46,378 bases of DNA from JBFXAN01 sp050184225 (GTDB taxonomy: Bacteria > Chloroflexota > Dehalococcoidia > CAUJGQ01): assembly GCA_050184225.1 (NCBI GenBank), contig JBFXAN010000036.1, positions 1 to 46,378 of the forward strand. The letters are read 5' to 3'. Positions 16,972 to 26,689 of this stretch are shown one piece after another. Below the pieces are notes generated by a model. That model was not told the DNA's origin and did no database searches. It saw nothing but the letters and a program-made list of their open reading frames with translations. Every line of letters starts with the position of its first letter. Position 1 is the stretch's first letter. The position numbers were made by a program, and so were the translations under genes.

Positions 16972-18567
16972 TCACGGCGGTCCGCTCAACCAGCGCACGG
17001 TCTCCGTGCCCTCCAGCTCCATCACCGGCGTGCCCATCTGGTCGCGCACCAACCGCAGCGGCAACCCGACGGCCTGGCCGCTCGCCAGGACATAGGAGCC
17101 ATCCGGCAGCGCCAGCACGCGCATCGCCCGCCCGCCCGCGTACAGGCGCAGCACCCCGGCCGCGTCATAGGCGAGGCGGTCGCCGTGCTCGTAGTCGCCG
17201 AGGAAGGGGGCGATCACGCCGGCATCGACGGGACGAGCCTGCGCGGCCAGGGCCGTCCGCGCGCCGGCGGCATCCTGATAGGCGGCAACGACCGTCTCGT
17301 TTACCCCCCGATTGAGGCTGAAGCGGCGCTCCAGCAGCAGGTTCAGCACGTAGTGGTAGAAGGACTCGCTCGACGTCGCCAACGTGTTCATGAGGACGAC
17401 CAGGCCGAGATCCTTCTCCGGGAAGAAGCCGATGAAGGCCCCGAAGCCGTCCCAGAAGCCGGTGTGCCAGACGAGCCGGACGTTGTTCGTGTAGGTGTAG
17501 TCGATCCAGCCCATACCATAACCGGCGCTCATCACGTCGGGGCCATCGGCCGGCCCGACCGGCACGACGATCTGGGGCCGCCAGCACTCCTCCAGGTTGC
17601 GGGACGTGACGACGTGCGTCCCGGCGGACGAGACGCCGCGCCGCAGCTGCAGGCGGACGTAGGCGGCCATGTCCGTCAGATTGACCAACCCGCCGCCGGC
17701 CGGCCCGACGCTGCCGATCGGCGTCGCGTTCCCCACGGCGATCCCCTCCACGAAGTCCGGGTTGTAGCCCGTCGCGTAGTCGGCGGTGTAGGGGCGCGGG
17801 TCATCGCCGATGTGGGCGCCGACCATGCCGGCCGGGCCGAAGACGCGCTCCTGCATGAGCCGCGTATAGGCCGATTGCAGATCGTCCGCGGCCACACCCT
17901 GACGCAGCGGCGGCATGTAACCGGCGGCGGCGTAGACCGCGTTGTTGTAGTACCACTCCGTGTGGGGCGGAGTCAGCACCGGCAGGTAGGCGAATCCCTG
18001 CATCAGTTGGAGCGCGGTCGGGTAGTCATAGTGCAGGGCGAACCAGCCCTCGCCGAGGCCGGTCGCCATGCCCATCAGGTCGCGCACGCGGAGGCTGCTG
18101 GTCAGCGCCGCGTTGGGGGCGCGGAAGTCGGGCCAGACGTCGACCACCGGCTGGTCCCAGCCGAGCAGCCCCTCGTCCACGAAGGTGGCGACGAGCAGCG
18201 CGGTCATCGACTTGGTGGTGGAGCCGACGCGAAAGAGCGTGTTCGGCGTCACCGGCGCGCGACTGGTCAGATTGCGGACGCCGAAGGTGTTGCTATGCAC
18301 GATGCCATCGGCGTTGACGACGGCGACGGCGGCGCCGACCATGTCGAAGGTCTGCATCGCCGCCTGCACGGTGTCGTCGAATTGCTGCCATGCTGCCGTT
18401 TGAGCGGTGGCGGGCCCGGCGTGAGCAATTCGCCCTGTTCGCCCGAGCAGGGCGGCGGCCGCCCCGCCGAGACCGGTCACGGCCGCACCCCGCAGCAGCG
18501 TGCGGCGAGAAAGGCCGCGCGCCCGCGCGGGAAGGTCCACATGCGTCGTGGGATATTGTCGATCCAT
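16972..18567 (-). CDS. exported serine hydrolase, beta-lactamase (class C/ClbP-like) family
   Basis: A 531-residue secreted serine hydrolase of the PF00144 fold (esterases, D-aminopeptidases, class C beta-lactamases). I start at ATG 18567 (GGAGG about 9 bases upstream). It has a twin-arginine signal (LSRRTLLRGAAVTG). The active site is complete: STTK with Ser116 and Lys119, YNN at 207-209, and HTG at 368-370. A C-terminal domain of about 130 residues follows the catalytic fold, as in many lipocalin-tailed members. It is the last gene of cassette 1 (LuxR1, ABM-like protein, hydrolase), 56 bp after the ABM-like gene. Substrate unknown. Confidence 0.9.
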   Translation of the reverse strand: MDRQYPTTHVDLPARARGLSRRTLLRGAAVTGLGGAAAALLGRTGRIAHAGPATAQTAAWQQFDDTVQAAMQTFDMVGAAVAVVNADGIVHSNTFGVRNLTSRAPVTPNTLFRVGSTTKSMTALLVATFVDEGLLGWDQPVVDVWPDFRAPNAALTSSLRVRDLMGMATGLGEGWFALHYDYPTALQLMQGFAYLPVLTPPHTEWYYNNAVYAAAGYMPPLRQGVAADDLQSAYTRLMQERVFGPAGMVGAHIGDDPRPYTADYATGYNPDFVEGIAVGNATPIGSVGPAGGGLVNLTDMAAYVRLQLRRGVSSAGTHVVTSRNLEECWRPQIVVPVGPADGPDVMSAGYGMGWIDYTYTNNVRLVWHTGFWDGFGAFIGFFPEKDLGLVVLMNTLATSSESFYHYVLNLLLERRFSLNRGVNETVVAAYQDAAGARTALAAQARPVDAGVIAPFLGDYEHGDRLAYDAAGVLRLYAGGRAMRVLALPDGSYVLASGQAVGLPLRLVRDQMGTPVMELEGTETVRWLSGPP

Positions 18568-18623
18568 CGCTGGTGCCTCCATGTTCCTGTCACTCAGCCG
18601 GGGCACGGCCATTCGTGCCCTGG

Positions 18624-18920
18624 CTACATGCCGCGCTGGACAATCACTTCCCCGGTGATGACCTCGGGCGGGCGGGGCAGCACCGCGGCCAGATGCTCTG
18701 CCACCCATCGGTCGATGAACTGATCGGCCGCCGCCAGGCCGGTGGGGTCATCGAACACCGTGACGGAGACGAGCACACCGTCGCCGGCGTCCAAGACCGC
18801 GTACGAGACGAAGCCGGGCGCCTCGCTCAGCGCGAATGCCAGCTGCCGGCCGGCGGGCGCTACCGAGTCCACTGACGTGGGTACACCGTCATAGCGGCAG
18901 ATGGTGGCGTACAGTGACAC
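18624..18920 (-). CDS. ABM-like small protein (dimeric alpha/beta barrel)
   Basis: A 98-residue protein resembling antibiotic-biosynthesis-monooxygenase-like barrels: LAFALSEAPGFVSYAVLDAG, VLVSVTVFDDPTGLAAADQF, then a helix and a closing strand (VITGEVIVQRGM). It starts at GTG 18920 with GGAG about 7 bases upstream. A clear paralogue lies at 28271-28558, sharing the PGFVS, VSVTV/VSISI, DPTGL/DTTGL and C-terminal TGxxIxQRG patterns. Both sit between an AAA-LuxR regulator and serine hydrolases. Such barrels act as monooxygenases or bind small ligands; which applies here is not known. Confidence 0.75.
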   Translation of the reverse strand: MSLYATICRYDGVPTSVDSVAPAGRQLAFALSEAPGFVSYAVLDAGDGVLVSVTVFDDPTGLAAADQFIDRWVAEHLAAVLPRPPEVITGEVIVQRGM

Positions 18921-19097
18921 CGCGCGACTCCGTCCTCACCCCCCTCTGGTCGGGAGGAGTGACCGCAGTGTCGGCTGGACGACGGCGTCGGCCATCCAGA
19001 ATCCATGGAGAAGGACCATTGATCTTTCGCCGCGCGAGCGAGGGCGTGTCTGCTCGATGCTCGGGAGGACCGCGGCATGGTCACTCAGGCCAGACCC

Positions 19098-19113
19098 AGG
19101 TGCCGGCACCTGG
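19098..19113. other. 16-bp perfect palindrome after LuxR1
   Basis: caggtgccggcacctg lies 3 bases after the LuxR1 stop. It could end the transcript as a hairpin, but there is no T-run. Confidence 0.4.
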
Positions 19114-19116
19114 AAT

Positions 19117-21735
19117 TCAGTGACCCGGCAGTGCTGACGGCCGGAGCTCAGGTGAGTCGGCCGTCGCCAGGCCGTGCGCCGTCGCCCATTCGGCGACCTG
19201 CCAGCGGGAGTGGAAACCAAGCTTGGCGAGCAGGTGATGGACGTGGCTCCCCACCGTGCTGAGCGCAATCGTCAGCGCCTCGGCAATCTGGCGGTCGCTG
19301 TACCCCAGCACGAGCAGCCGCGTCACCTCCCGCTCGCGGGGGGTGAGTGCCTCGATCGACCCGGCCGACAGGGCCGCCGCGGAGGATGCGTGTTCCGTCT
19401 GGTCGTCGCGCAGTGTCTCCGCAATCGCCTGTTCCACGGTCAGCAGCCGGCCGGCGGCGAGCGCCGTCGCAAGGACCGTCTCGCCCAGCTGCGCGCGAAT
19501 CGCGGCGGTCAGTCGGGTCTCGACGTCCTGTTGAGCGGGGGAGCTGCGGGCGCCGTGGGCGTCGCGCAGCGCGCTGAGTGCGCCGAGCAGTCGGGCAGCC
19601 TGCGCCCGCCGGCCCAGCTGGACCTCTGCCTCGGCGAGCGTGAGCAGACCAGCGATCATGAAGGCGCGATCGCCGACCGCCAGCAGCCCGCGCAGGCCGT
19701 CCCGTAGCCGCCGTCCGGCGCGCTCACGATCGCCCCTGGCTGCAACGAGTTCGGCGTAGCCATACTCCAGCGAGGCGATGGCGATGAATCGCAGGTCGCC
19801 GTGGGCATGATAGCTCCGCAGGCTCTCCGCATAGAACGCAATGGCCCGCTCGTAGTCCTGCTGATTTCCAGCGACGGCGCCGAGGCCATGCATCGCCCAG
19901 GCCGCGCCGTGGCCGTCCCCGAGCGCCCGATGGAGCACCAGGCTTTCCTCCAAGCGCTGCGTGGCTTGGGCGAAGTCCCCTTGCCGGTTGGACGTAAACC
20001 CGAGCCACGTCAAGGCTGCCGCGGCGACCGGCTCGTCAGCCGACGCGCGCCCCAGGGACAGGCTTTCATCCAGCAGCCACGTCGCCTGCGCGAGGTCCGC
20101 CTGGAAGAACGCCAGCCGTCCGGCGGCGAGCAGCGCCCGGGACCGGACGGCGGTCGCGATCGGCGGTGGGTGATCGTTCGCGAGGATCGGCTCCAGCCAG
20201 CGCCGCCCCTCACTCATCGTCCCTCGCACTTCCCAGTACGGCGCCAGGGCCACGGCCAGCCGTGCGAGGGCCTCGACGTCACCGGATTGCTGGGTCTGGC
20301 CAAGCGCCGCCCGCAGATTGGCATAGTCACGGTCCAGCCGGCCCAGCCAAGCGATTTGGTCCGGGCCGCGCAACTCCGACGCCGCCCGCTCCGCCACCGA
20401 CAGATACCAGCCCGCGTGGCGCGCCGCCACCTGCTCCCGCTCGCCGCTCGCCGTCAGGTGGTGCGCCCCATATTGGCGCACGGGTTCGAGCAAGCGAAAC
20501 TGGGTTGCCGACTCTCCGTCGTCGACCTGGACCAGCGACTTGTCGACCAGCCGGCCGAGAAGGTCCAGTACATCCTCCCCGCAGACCGCCTCTGCCGCCT
20601 CGAGGTCGAACCCGCCGGTAAAGACCGCGAGTCGCCGGAAGACGGCACGCTCCGGCGCCGCGAGCAGGGCATAGCTCCAGTCCAGGGTCGCTTGCAGCGT
20701 CTGCTGGCGGGTGGGCGCCGCCCAGCCGCCTCCTGTCAGCAGCCGCAGCGCATCGTCCAGCCGCGTAAGAATCTGTTCGACAGCGAGCAGCCGCACCCGC
20801 GCGGCCGCGAGCTCCAGCGCGAGCGGGATGCCGTCCAGCCGCGCACAGATGTGCGCCACGGTCCCGGCAGTGGCCGCTGTCAGCGCGAAGTCGGGCCGGA
20901 CGGCCCGTGCCCGCTCGATGAAGAGCTGCACGGCCGGATAGCCGGCCAGCGTGTCGAGCGACAGGCGTGCATCGGGGTTCGGTACCGTCAGGGGCGGCAC
21001 CCGCCACTGGCGTTCGCCGCCGACGCCGAGCGGCTCACGGCTGGTGACGAGGATGCGCAGGGCAGGACAGTCACCGAGGAGGTGCTCCACCAGCTGCGCG
21101 CAGGCATCGGCCAGATGCTCGCAGTTATCCAGGACGAGCAGGTGTGCCTGGTGTCGGAAGAAGGCACTCAGCGTGTCGAGCAACGGCACGCCCGGCGACT
21201 CACGCACGCCCACCGCCGCGGCGACGGCATCGGGGACCAGCGCCGCATCCGTGACCGGCGCCAGTTCGACCAGCCGGACACCGTCCGGGAGCGCGTCAGC
21301 CAGATCGGCGGCGACCTGGAGCGCCAGGCGGGTCTTGCCGCAGCCGCCCATCCCGGTGAGGGTGACCATGCGTCCATCAGGATGCAATACGAGATCACGC
21401 ACGGTGACGCGCTCGCGTTCGCGGCCGATCAGCGGCGTGCGCGGCAGCGGAAGGGTGGCCGGCGGAGCGGGCAGCTGAGCGGACGCATGGGCGGGATCAT
21501 CTGCCGGCCATGCCGCCACACCGAACGCCGCCTGCTCCGTCGGCCCAACGGCCAATGCGGCAGCCAGCAGGTTCAGGGTACGGGGATAGGGACGGCGCCG
21601 CGCCCCCCGCTCGAGCGCGCTGATCGCGGACACCGTCAGCCCGGTGCGCTCGGCCAGCGCCTCCTGGGTGAGGCCGGCGCGCCGGCGATAGTGCCGCAAC
21701 TGTTCGCCAAAGGAGGGGCTCAGTTTTTGCCGCAC
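19117..21735 (-). CDS. XRE-AAA-TPR-LuxR transcriptional regulator (LuxR1)
   Basis: An 872-residue regulator with DNA-binding domains at both ends. From GTG 21735 (GGGAG 7 bases upstream): an N-terminal Cro/C1 helix-turn-helix (LRHYRRRAGLTQEALAERTG); an NB-ARC/AAA-type ATPase with Walker A GMGGCGKTR and Walker B LLVLDNCEH; a winged-helix region (VFRRLAVFTGGFDLEAAEAV); TPR-like helices; and a C-terminal LuxR helix-turn-helix (LTPREREVTRLLVLGYSDRQ). Such STAND-class ATPases switch on ligand binding. It heads cassette 1 and probably controls the ABM-like and hydrolase genes below it. A paralogue lacking the XRE domain heads cassette 2 (28781-31279). Confidence 0.9.
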   Translation of the reverse strand: MRQKLSPSFGEQLRHYRRRAGLTQEALAERTGLTVSAISALERGARRRPYPRTLNLLAAALAVGPTEQAAFGVAAWPADDPAHASAQLPAPPATLPLPRTPLIGRERERVTVRDLVLHPDGRMVTLTGMGGCGKTRLALQVAADLADALPDGVRLVELAPVTDAALVPDAVAAAVGVRESPGVPLLDTLSAFFRHQAHLLVLDNCEHLADACAQLVEHLLGDCPALRILVTSREPLGVGGERQWRVPPLTVPNPDARLSLDTLAGYPAVQLFIERARAVRPDFALTAATAGTVAHICARLDGIPLALELAAARVRLLAVEQILTRLDDALRLLTGGGWAAPTRQQTLQATLDWSYALLAAPERAVFRRLAVFTGGFDLEAAEAVCGEDVLDLLGRLVDKSLVQVDDGESATQFRLLEPVRQYGAHHLTASGEREQVAARHAGWYLSVAERAASELRGPDQIAWLGRLDRDYANLRAALGQTQQSGDVEALARLAVALAPYWEVRGTMSEGRRWLEPILANDHPPPIATAVRSRALLAAGRLAFFQADLAQATWLLDESLSLGRASADEPVAAAALTWLGFTSNRQGDFAQATQRLEESLVLHRALGDGHGAAWAMHGLGAVAGNQQDYERAIAFYAESLRSYHAHGDLRFIAIASLEYGYAELVAARGDRERAGRRLRDGLRGLLAVGDRAFMIAGLLTLAEAEVQLGRRAQAARLLGALSALRDAHGARSSPAQQDVETRLTAAIRAQLGETVLATALAAGRLLTVEQAIAETLRDDQTEHASSAAALSAGSIEALTPREREVTRLLVLGYSDRQIAEALTIALSTVGSHVHHLLAKLGFHSRWQVAEWATAHGLATADSPELRPSALPGH

Positions 21736-21985
21736 GGCGCGTCTCCCGAATCCCCAGGCCGCGCGCATCGCGTCCGATGGGCGCGATGCGCGCATGGCGT
21801 GATCCTAGCACAGTAACCCGCACAGTCTGGCGTCGAAGTGTGCGAGTTACGCTGGGATGTGACTGTGACACCTGCTCTCGGATCGGTACACGGGTGAACC
21901 AGCGAGGCGGGAAGCGGGGCGTGTGCCCGCCCCGTGCGCTGATCGTGCAGTGTCCGGTCGCTCGGTCCCAGGCACGGGGACGGGG

Positions 21986-22153
21986 TACGCCGCGGTCCGG
22001 GAAGCGCGCCTGCGCGAGCTACACGCCGCCCTCGACGATGCCGCCTTCGCGGCTGCCTGGGCGGAGGGCCAGGCCCTGAGCTTCGACGCCGCCTTCGCGC
22101 TGGCGCTGGCCGCAGTCGACGAGACGGCGGGCGCCAGGACACCCACTTCATGA
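21986..22153 (+). pseudogene. remnant of an AAA-TPR regulator C-terminus
   Basis: A short plus-strand frame ending at 22153 reads LRELHAALDDAAFAAAWAEG followed by QALSFDAAFALALA. This is the C-terminal motif of AAA-TPR regulators; compare LGETVLATALAAGRLLTVEQ in LuxR1. Nothing recognisable precedes it, so it looks like the surviving tail of a decayed regulator gene pointing away from LuxR1. Confidence 0.5.
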
Positions 22154-22166
22154 CCCTTGTCAGGGA

Positions 22167-23777
22167 TTAAGTGACCTCGTAGATCGCCTCGACGACCGAG
22201 CCGACGTCGGCGAGGACGGTGAACACGTCGTCGATGTCCTTCATCGGTGCGTGCATCACGTAGGTGCCGAAGGCGATCTCCCGGCCGCTCTTGCCAGTGA
22301 AGAAGCCGGCGTTGCCGCGCGTCATCACCATCAAGCTCTGATGCAGGAGAACAGCGGCGACGGTCGTGCCGCTCTTAGCAGCGGCATTGCCCTTCAAAGG
22401 GCTGGTGGGCGGGACCGTATCAATCTCCGAACCGACCTCACCCCAGACCGGCATCGAGTCGTAATAGACGGGAAAGTCCGGGCGTGAGGTCATGTAGAGC
22501 AGCAGGCGCGTGATCGTGCGCGGGCTGCACAGGTCCGTGTACTCGTTGCCACGGCCGTCGCTCAGCGAAATGAGCGCCGGGTCGATGCCAGTCTTCTGGA
22601 TGAAGGGGAGCAGTTGGGTCATGCCCTCGGCAAATGTGCGCTGACCGTGCTTGACCGCCAGCAGCATGATCAAGGTGTCCGCCTGCTGGTTCATGCTCAC
22701 CTTGTTGATCAGGTTGATGTTCTGGGAGAAGGGCAGCGAGGTGAGCAGGGCAACCCGGTCCGCCGTCGCGTAGCTGCCGGACGGTGGCAACTGCGTGGCA
22801 GGATTGGGACCGAGCGGCGCCGCATCGGTGGTCACGCCCGCGCGCCCCAGCGCCTCGATCAGGAGCGTGCGCGCGAACGCCGGCGGATCCGCCACCTGCG
22901 CCGTGCGCAACAGCGTGCCCCCGCCCGCCGGAATCGTGCCCTCCACCACGATCATGTCCGGCCGCGGCAGGGAGACGGTTAGATCCGCGTCGCCGGCGGC
23001 GACCGTGCGCACCTGCGACTGCACGGTGTAGGCCGCCGTCTGGGGCCGCCACTCCACGGTCGCCGTCTGGCCAACCGCCCCCGGCACCACGGTCAGGTCG
23101 ATCAGATTGTCGTTGATCATGATCGGCGTGAGGATGTAGTCATCCTTCGGGTACTGCTCGAACAAGCGCGCGTCGATCAGGACGTTGCCGCGCACGCGGC
23201 GGATACCGGACGCTGCCACCTGCTTCGCCATCTCGTCCAGTCCGGCGAGCGGGTTCTCCGGCGTGAGCGTCGCGCCGGGCACGGTATTGGCGTAGATATG
23301 GTCGAACGAGGTGAAGGCGATCGTGCCTTGCGGCGTGTTGCGGCCGCCCATCGTCAGATCGCCGCTGGCGACGAGGATCAAGTCGCCGTCGAGCGTGCCG
23401 GCGGCATCGACGGTGCCGCGTTTGTAGATCGGCGTCTCGAAGCGGAAGTCGGGGCCGAAGGCGTCGAGCGCGGCTGCCGTGGCCCAGAGCTTGGTGGTGG
23501 AGGCGAGCAGGACGAGGTCATCCTCATTGAACGTGTAGAGCACCTCACCGGTGTCGCGGTCGGCGTAGTAGAGGAACCAGCGGGCGTTCGTGTACCTGGG
23601 GCCGTCCATGATCGCCCGCGCCTTGGCAGGCAGTGGACTCTGCGCGGCTGCCCGCCGCGGAGTCACGACGGCCTTCGTGCCGACCGCGGCGAGCGCGCCG
23701 CCGGCTGCCAGATGCAGCAGATGCCTTCGGGTAGTCGAGTGGGAAGACGGAGAGGCGGCGTTGCCCTCTTGCGTCAT
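22167..23777 (-). CDS. D-alanyl-D-alanine carboxypeptidase, PBP4/S13 family
   Basis: A 536-residue exported peptidase that would trim peptidoglycan stem peptides. The N-terminus TTRRHLLHLAAGGALAAVG is twin-arginine-like. Catalytic motifs: STTK with Ser93 and Lys96, a SxN-type region near SLSDGRGNEY, and AKSGTT (KSG variant of KTG) toward the C-terminus. The domain between SxxK and SxN is long, as in S13 enzymes. It is the last gene of the four-gene hydrolase block of cassette 2, 40 bp after the preceding gene. Confidence 0.88.
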   Translation of the reverse strand: MTQEGNAASPSSHSTTRRHLLHLAAGGALAAVGTKAVVTPRRAAAQSPLPAKARAIMDGPRYTNARWFLYYADRDTGEVLYTFNEDDLVLLASTTKLWATAAALDAFGPDFRFETPIYKRGTVDAAGTLDGDLILVASGDLTMGGRNTPQGTIAFTSFDHIYANTVPGATLTPENPLAGLDEMAKQVAASGIRRVRGNVLIDARLFEQYPKDDYILTPIMINDNLIDLTVVPGAVGQTATVEWRPQTAAYTVQSQVRTVAAGDADLTVSLPRPDMIVVEGTIPAGGGTLLRTAQVADPPAFARTLLIEALGRAGVTTDAAPLGPNPATQLPPSGSYATADRVALLTSLPFSQNINLINKVSMNQQADTLIMLLAVKHGQRTFAEGMTQLLPFIQKTGIDPALISLSDGRGNEYTDLCSPRTITRLLLYMTSRPDFPVYYDSMPVWGEVGSEIDTVPPTSPLKGNAAAKSGTTVAAVLLHQSLMVMTRGNAGFFTGKSGREIAFGTYVMHAPMKDIDDVFTVLADVGSVVEAIYEVT

Positions 23778-23817
23778 GATGCTTCTCCTCTAGCAGTTCC
23801 GGTCTTCGGCACGCTCT

Positions 23818-25053
23818 CTATCGGCCCAGCGGTGAGTCGTCCGGTGCGAGCAGGGCGCCGATCGCGGCGAAGATGTCGGGGGCGGCATTGAAGTACTTGT
23901 AGTTGCCCTTTTCGTCGAAGCCTCCCTCGCCGAACGTCACGGCGACCGCGACCGCGATCTTCTTTGAGGGTAGATAGGCCTCGACCCCTGCATAGCCGCC
24001 GAACAACGGGTTCTGCAACAGCCACGATCCAGAAATGATGACGCCCAGCCCATAGCTGTACGCCTGGTTAAGGGTGCGGCAGTTCGCGCATCCCGCCAGC
24101 GGCAACCCGAAGCCCAGCAAGCTGGGCGCGACCATTGCCTGGTGGGACGCCGGCGAGAGCAGCGTGCCTTCGCCGATCGCCACCGCCGTCGCGGTCATGT
24201 CATAGATGTTGGTCGTCTGGATCGCGCCGCGGGTGAGCGTCCAGGAGGGGTTCCAGTACGTCGATTCTTCGTAGAAGGGCGTGCCATCTAGGATGCCGAG
24301 CGCCACTCGACGTTCCGAGCTGAACGCGTGCAGCACCGGCGCGCGGATCACCGCCGTAGACTCGTTGTTGGTGTTGGTTAATCCGAGGGGTCCAAGCACG
24401 CGCTCGCGCAGCAGCGTCGCCATCGGCGTACCCGTGGCTTTCTCCAGCGCCAGCCCCAGGATGACGTAGTTGGTGTGCGCGTAGTCCCAGTTCGTCCCCG
24501 GCGCGAAGGTGCGGGGCTGGCGGAGGCTAACGGCGATCAGGTCCTCCGGCGTCCACTGCCGGAACGGGTTGGCGTAGAGATCCTTCTCAAACTGGTCGTC
24601 CGGGACGTAGTCCGGGTAGCCGGCGGTCATGTTGGCGAGCATGCGTAGCGTGACGCGCTCGGCGTCCGGCAGCTCGGGCAGCCAGATCGAGAGTGGGTCG
24701 TCCAGGCGCACCACGCCCTGGTCCACCAATATCAGGAGGAGGGTGGAGACGTAGGAGATGGCGACGGCGCCGTTGCGGAAGTGCATGTCGGCCGTCGCCG
24801 GCACGCCGGTGATCGACTCGCCCAGCGCCGCCGTGACGAGCTCATGGCCGTCGATCGTGACGCGCACGATCGACGCGCGCAGGCTGTACTTCTCCATGCC
24901 ATCGCGCACCAGCGCGATGATCTGCGCCGATTGATCGCTCTGGGCGGACGGTGCGGCCCCGACCGGCAGCCGGGCAGTCGTCGCGAGCAGCAACGCGGAA
25001 CCTCCCGCTGTTGCGGACCAACGCAGCATGTCCCTGCGTGTATGCGGCCTCAT
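23818..25053 (-). CDS. beta-lactamase-fold pseudoenzyme B
   Basis: A 411-residue exported protein of the PF00144 serine-hydrolase fold with a twin-arginine start (HTRRDMLRWSATAGG). The usual SxxK reads AVAI: Ala96 replaces the nucleophile and Ile99 the general base. The YxN position reads YAH (in WDYAHTNYVILG), and the HxG strand motif reads YAG. It should therefore be catalytically dead in the standard way, although the fold is well conserved. A CANC pair (Cys322, Cys325) is shared with its paralogue at 26690-27985. The ATG overlaps the stop of the upstream active hydrolase (ATGA), so translation is coupled. A ligand-binding or partner role is possible. Confidence 0.85.
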   Translation of the reverse strand: MRPHTRRDMLRWSATAGGSALLLATTARLPVGAAPSAQSDQSAQIIALVRDGMEKYSLRASIVRVTIDGHELVTAALGESITGVPATADMHFRNGAVAISYVSTLLLILVDQGVVRLDDPLSIWLPELPDAERVTLRMLANMTAGYPDYVPDDQFEKDLYANPFRQWTPEDLIAVSLRQPRTFAPGTNWDYAHTNYVILGLALEKATGTPMATLLRERVLGPLGLTNTNNESTAVIRAPVLHAFSSERRVALGILDGTPFYEESTYWNPSWTLTRGAIQTTNIYDMTATAVAIGEGTLLSPASHQAMVAPSLLGFGLPLAGCANCRTLNQAYSYGLGVIISGSWLLQNPLFGGYAGVEAYLPSKKIAVAVAVTFGEGGFDEKGNYKYFNAAPDIFAAIGALLAPDDSPLGR

Positions 25054-26633
25054 GGCTGTACCATCTCCTTCCGGGCAAACGTCCCCTGCCGCTCAATGTT
25101 GAAGTACTCGATCGTGACGCCGGCGGCCCGCCCGTCCGGGCCGATCTCGAACATCATCCCGCTCGGGCCGAAGGCGTTCTCGCCGGTGGGCTGAAAGAGG
25201 AAGGTGTCGCGGTCCCAGTGACGCATCGCGAACGGCACCTTGTTCGGTCCCGTGCGCAGGACCAGCCCGCCGTCCGCCTCGGCCACCTCGATCTCGCCCC
25301 AGAGATCGTTCGCATAGGTTCCCGTGTAGGCGCTGAGCGACAACGGCGGCGCCGGACTCGCGGGCGGTGAGGCGTAATCGACCGTGGTGCCGTAGTTTGG
25401 TTCAAGCTGTGCCTCGATCACCGGCCCCACCAGCGTCAGGTAGTCGCGCTCCAGCGTCCCTTCGATCGCCAGATCGAGAAAGCTCAGCGCGACTGCCTCC
25501 GGAGCCCCTCGCGGCTCGGCGTTGGTGAGCACGACGATGCCGATCTCCTCGGCCGGAACCTGGTAGACGGTCGTGCCGGCGCCGAGGGCGAAGGCGCCGG
25601 AGTGGCCCAGGCGCAGGCTGCCGGCGGCGTCGTAGCTGACGTTCCAGCCCAGGCCGTAGAAGCTGGCCCGGCCGGTGGCTGGGTATGGTGCCTGGGAGAT
25701 GGTCGATTGCGGCCGGTGCGTCTCGACGAGCGCGTCCCCATCGACGATCTGACGGTCGTCGACCGTGCCGTAGCCGAGCTGCAGTCGCAGCCACTGGGCC
25801 ATGTCCCGCGCGCTCGAGCTGACGCCGCCGGCGGGGGCCTGGGCATCGGCGTCGCGCGTGTACTTCGCCACCTGGCGCCCGTCGACCAGCACGTGCGTCA
25901 GCGCGCGATTCGGCCGTGCGGCGTAGTCGGCGAAGCGCGAACTGGTCGAGGTCATGCCCAGCGGCCGGTAGAGGCGCTCCTCGGAGAGATCCTCCCAGGA
26001 CATGCCCGCCGCATTCGCCGCGGCCACGGCCCCCGCCGTGAGGCCGAAGTTGGTGTAGGCGTAGCCGGCGCGCAAACTGTAGGCGGGCCGGTAGTACCGC
26101 AGCCGGTGGAGGATCTGCTCCTGGTCGTAGCCGATGTCCTCGAGCAGGTCCCCCGCGTGGTCCGGCAGACCGCTGCGGTGGGCAAACATGTCGCGCACCG
26201 TCACCTGACTGGTCACCCACGGCTCGTGCATCGCGAAGGGCGGCTCGTGCTTGACGATCGGGTCGTCCCAGGAAAGCAGCCCGTCGCCGACGACGGATGC
26301 GACCACCGTCGAGGCGATTGGCTTGGAGAGGGAGGCAAGCTGGAAGACGGTATCGGCATCAACACGCGCCTCCGTTCCCACCTCGCGCACACCGAAGCCC
26401 TTGAGGTAGACGACCTCGTCCCGGTAGACGACGGCGACTGCCATGCCGGGCACACCCGTCCGTTGCAACGTCTGCTCGACGAGCGCGTCCAGCCGGCTCA
26501 CGGCAGCCGCGACACGTTCCGGGCTGGCATCGCCAGTCGCAGCGGCACGCGATACCGGGGCACCGATCGAGAGGGTCGCGAGCAGGAGGACCACCCCGGC
26601 GCTCACGCGGAGTTGCGTCACATAGCTTGGCAT
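25050..26633 (-). CDS. exported serine hydrolase, beta-lactamase family (active)
   Basis: A 527-residue secreted hydrolase. I start at ATG 26633: GAGGGAG lies 8 bases upstream and a Sec-type signal follows at once (VSAGVVLLLATLSIGAPVSR). A GTG at 26693 overlapping the previous stop is an alternative. The active site is intact: SLSK with Ser101 and Lys104, YTN at 193-195, and HSG at 344-346. A lipocalin-like C-terminal domain follows (YTGTYANDLWGEIEV). It is sandwiched between the two pseudoenzyme genes in one operon. Confidence 0.92.
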   Translation of the reverse strand: MPSYVTQLRVSAGVVLLLATLSIGAPVSRAAATGDASPERVAAAVSRLDALVEQTLQRTGVPGMAVAVVYRDEVVYLKGFGVREVGTEARVDADTVFQLASLSKPIASTVVASVVGDGLLSWDDPIVKHEPPFAMHEPWVTSQVTVRDMFAHRSGLPDHAGDLLEDIGYDQEQILHRLRYYRPAYSLRAGYAYTNFGLTAGAVAAANAAGMSWEDLSEERLYRPLGMTSTSSRFADYAARPNRALTHVLVDGRQVAKYTRDADAQAPAGGVSSSARDMAQWLRLQLGYGTVDDRQIVDGDALVETHRPQSTISQAPYPATGRASFYGLGWNVSYDAAGSLRLGHSGAFALGAGTTVYQVPAEEIGIVVLTNAEPRGAPEAVALSFLDLAIEGTLERDYLTLVGPVIEAQLEPNYGTTVDYASPPASPAPPLSLSAYTGTYANDLWGEIEVAEADGGLVLRTGPNKVPFAMRHWDRDTFLFQPTGENAFGPSGMMFEIGPDGRAAGVTIEYFNIERQGTFARKEMVQP

Positions 26634-26689
26634 TATGTTGTCTCCCTCAACGTTCGAGATCAGGCATCGCAGCGCACGCCCGGCCAGCA

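Noticed and set aside
16837..18723. 628-codon plus-strand open frame
   Set aside because: Antisense shadow of the serine hydrolase with intact SxxK/YxN/HTG; no family resemblance.
19801..21816. 671-codon plus-strand open frame
   Set aside because: Antisense shadow of LuxR1 in very high-GC sequence.
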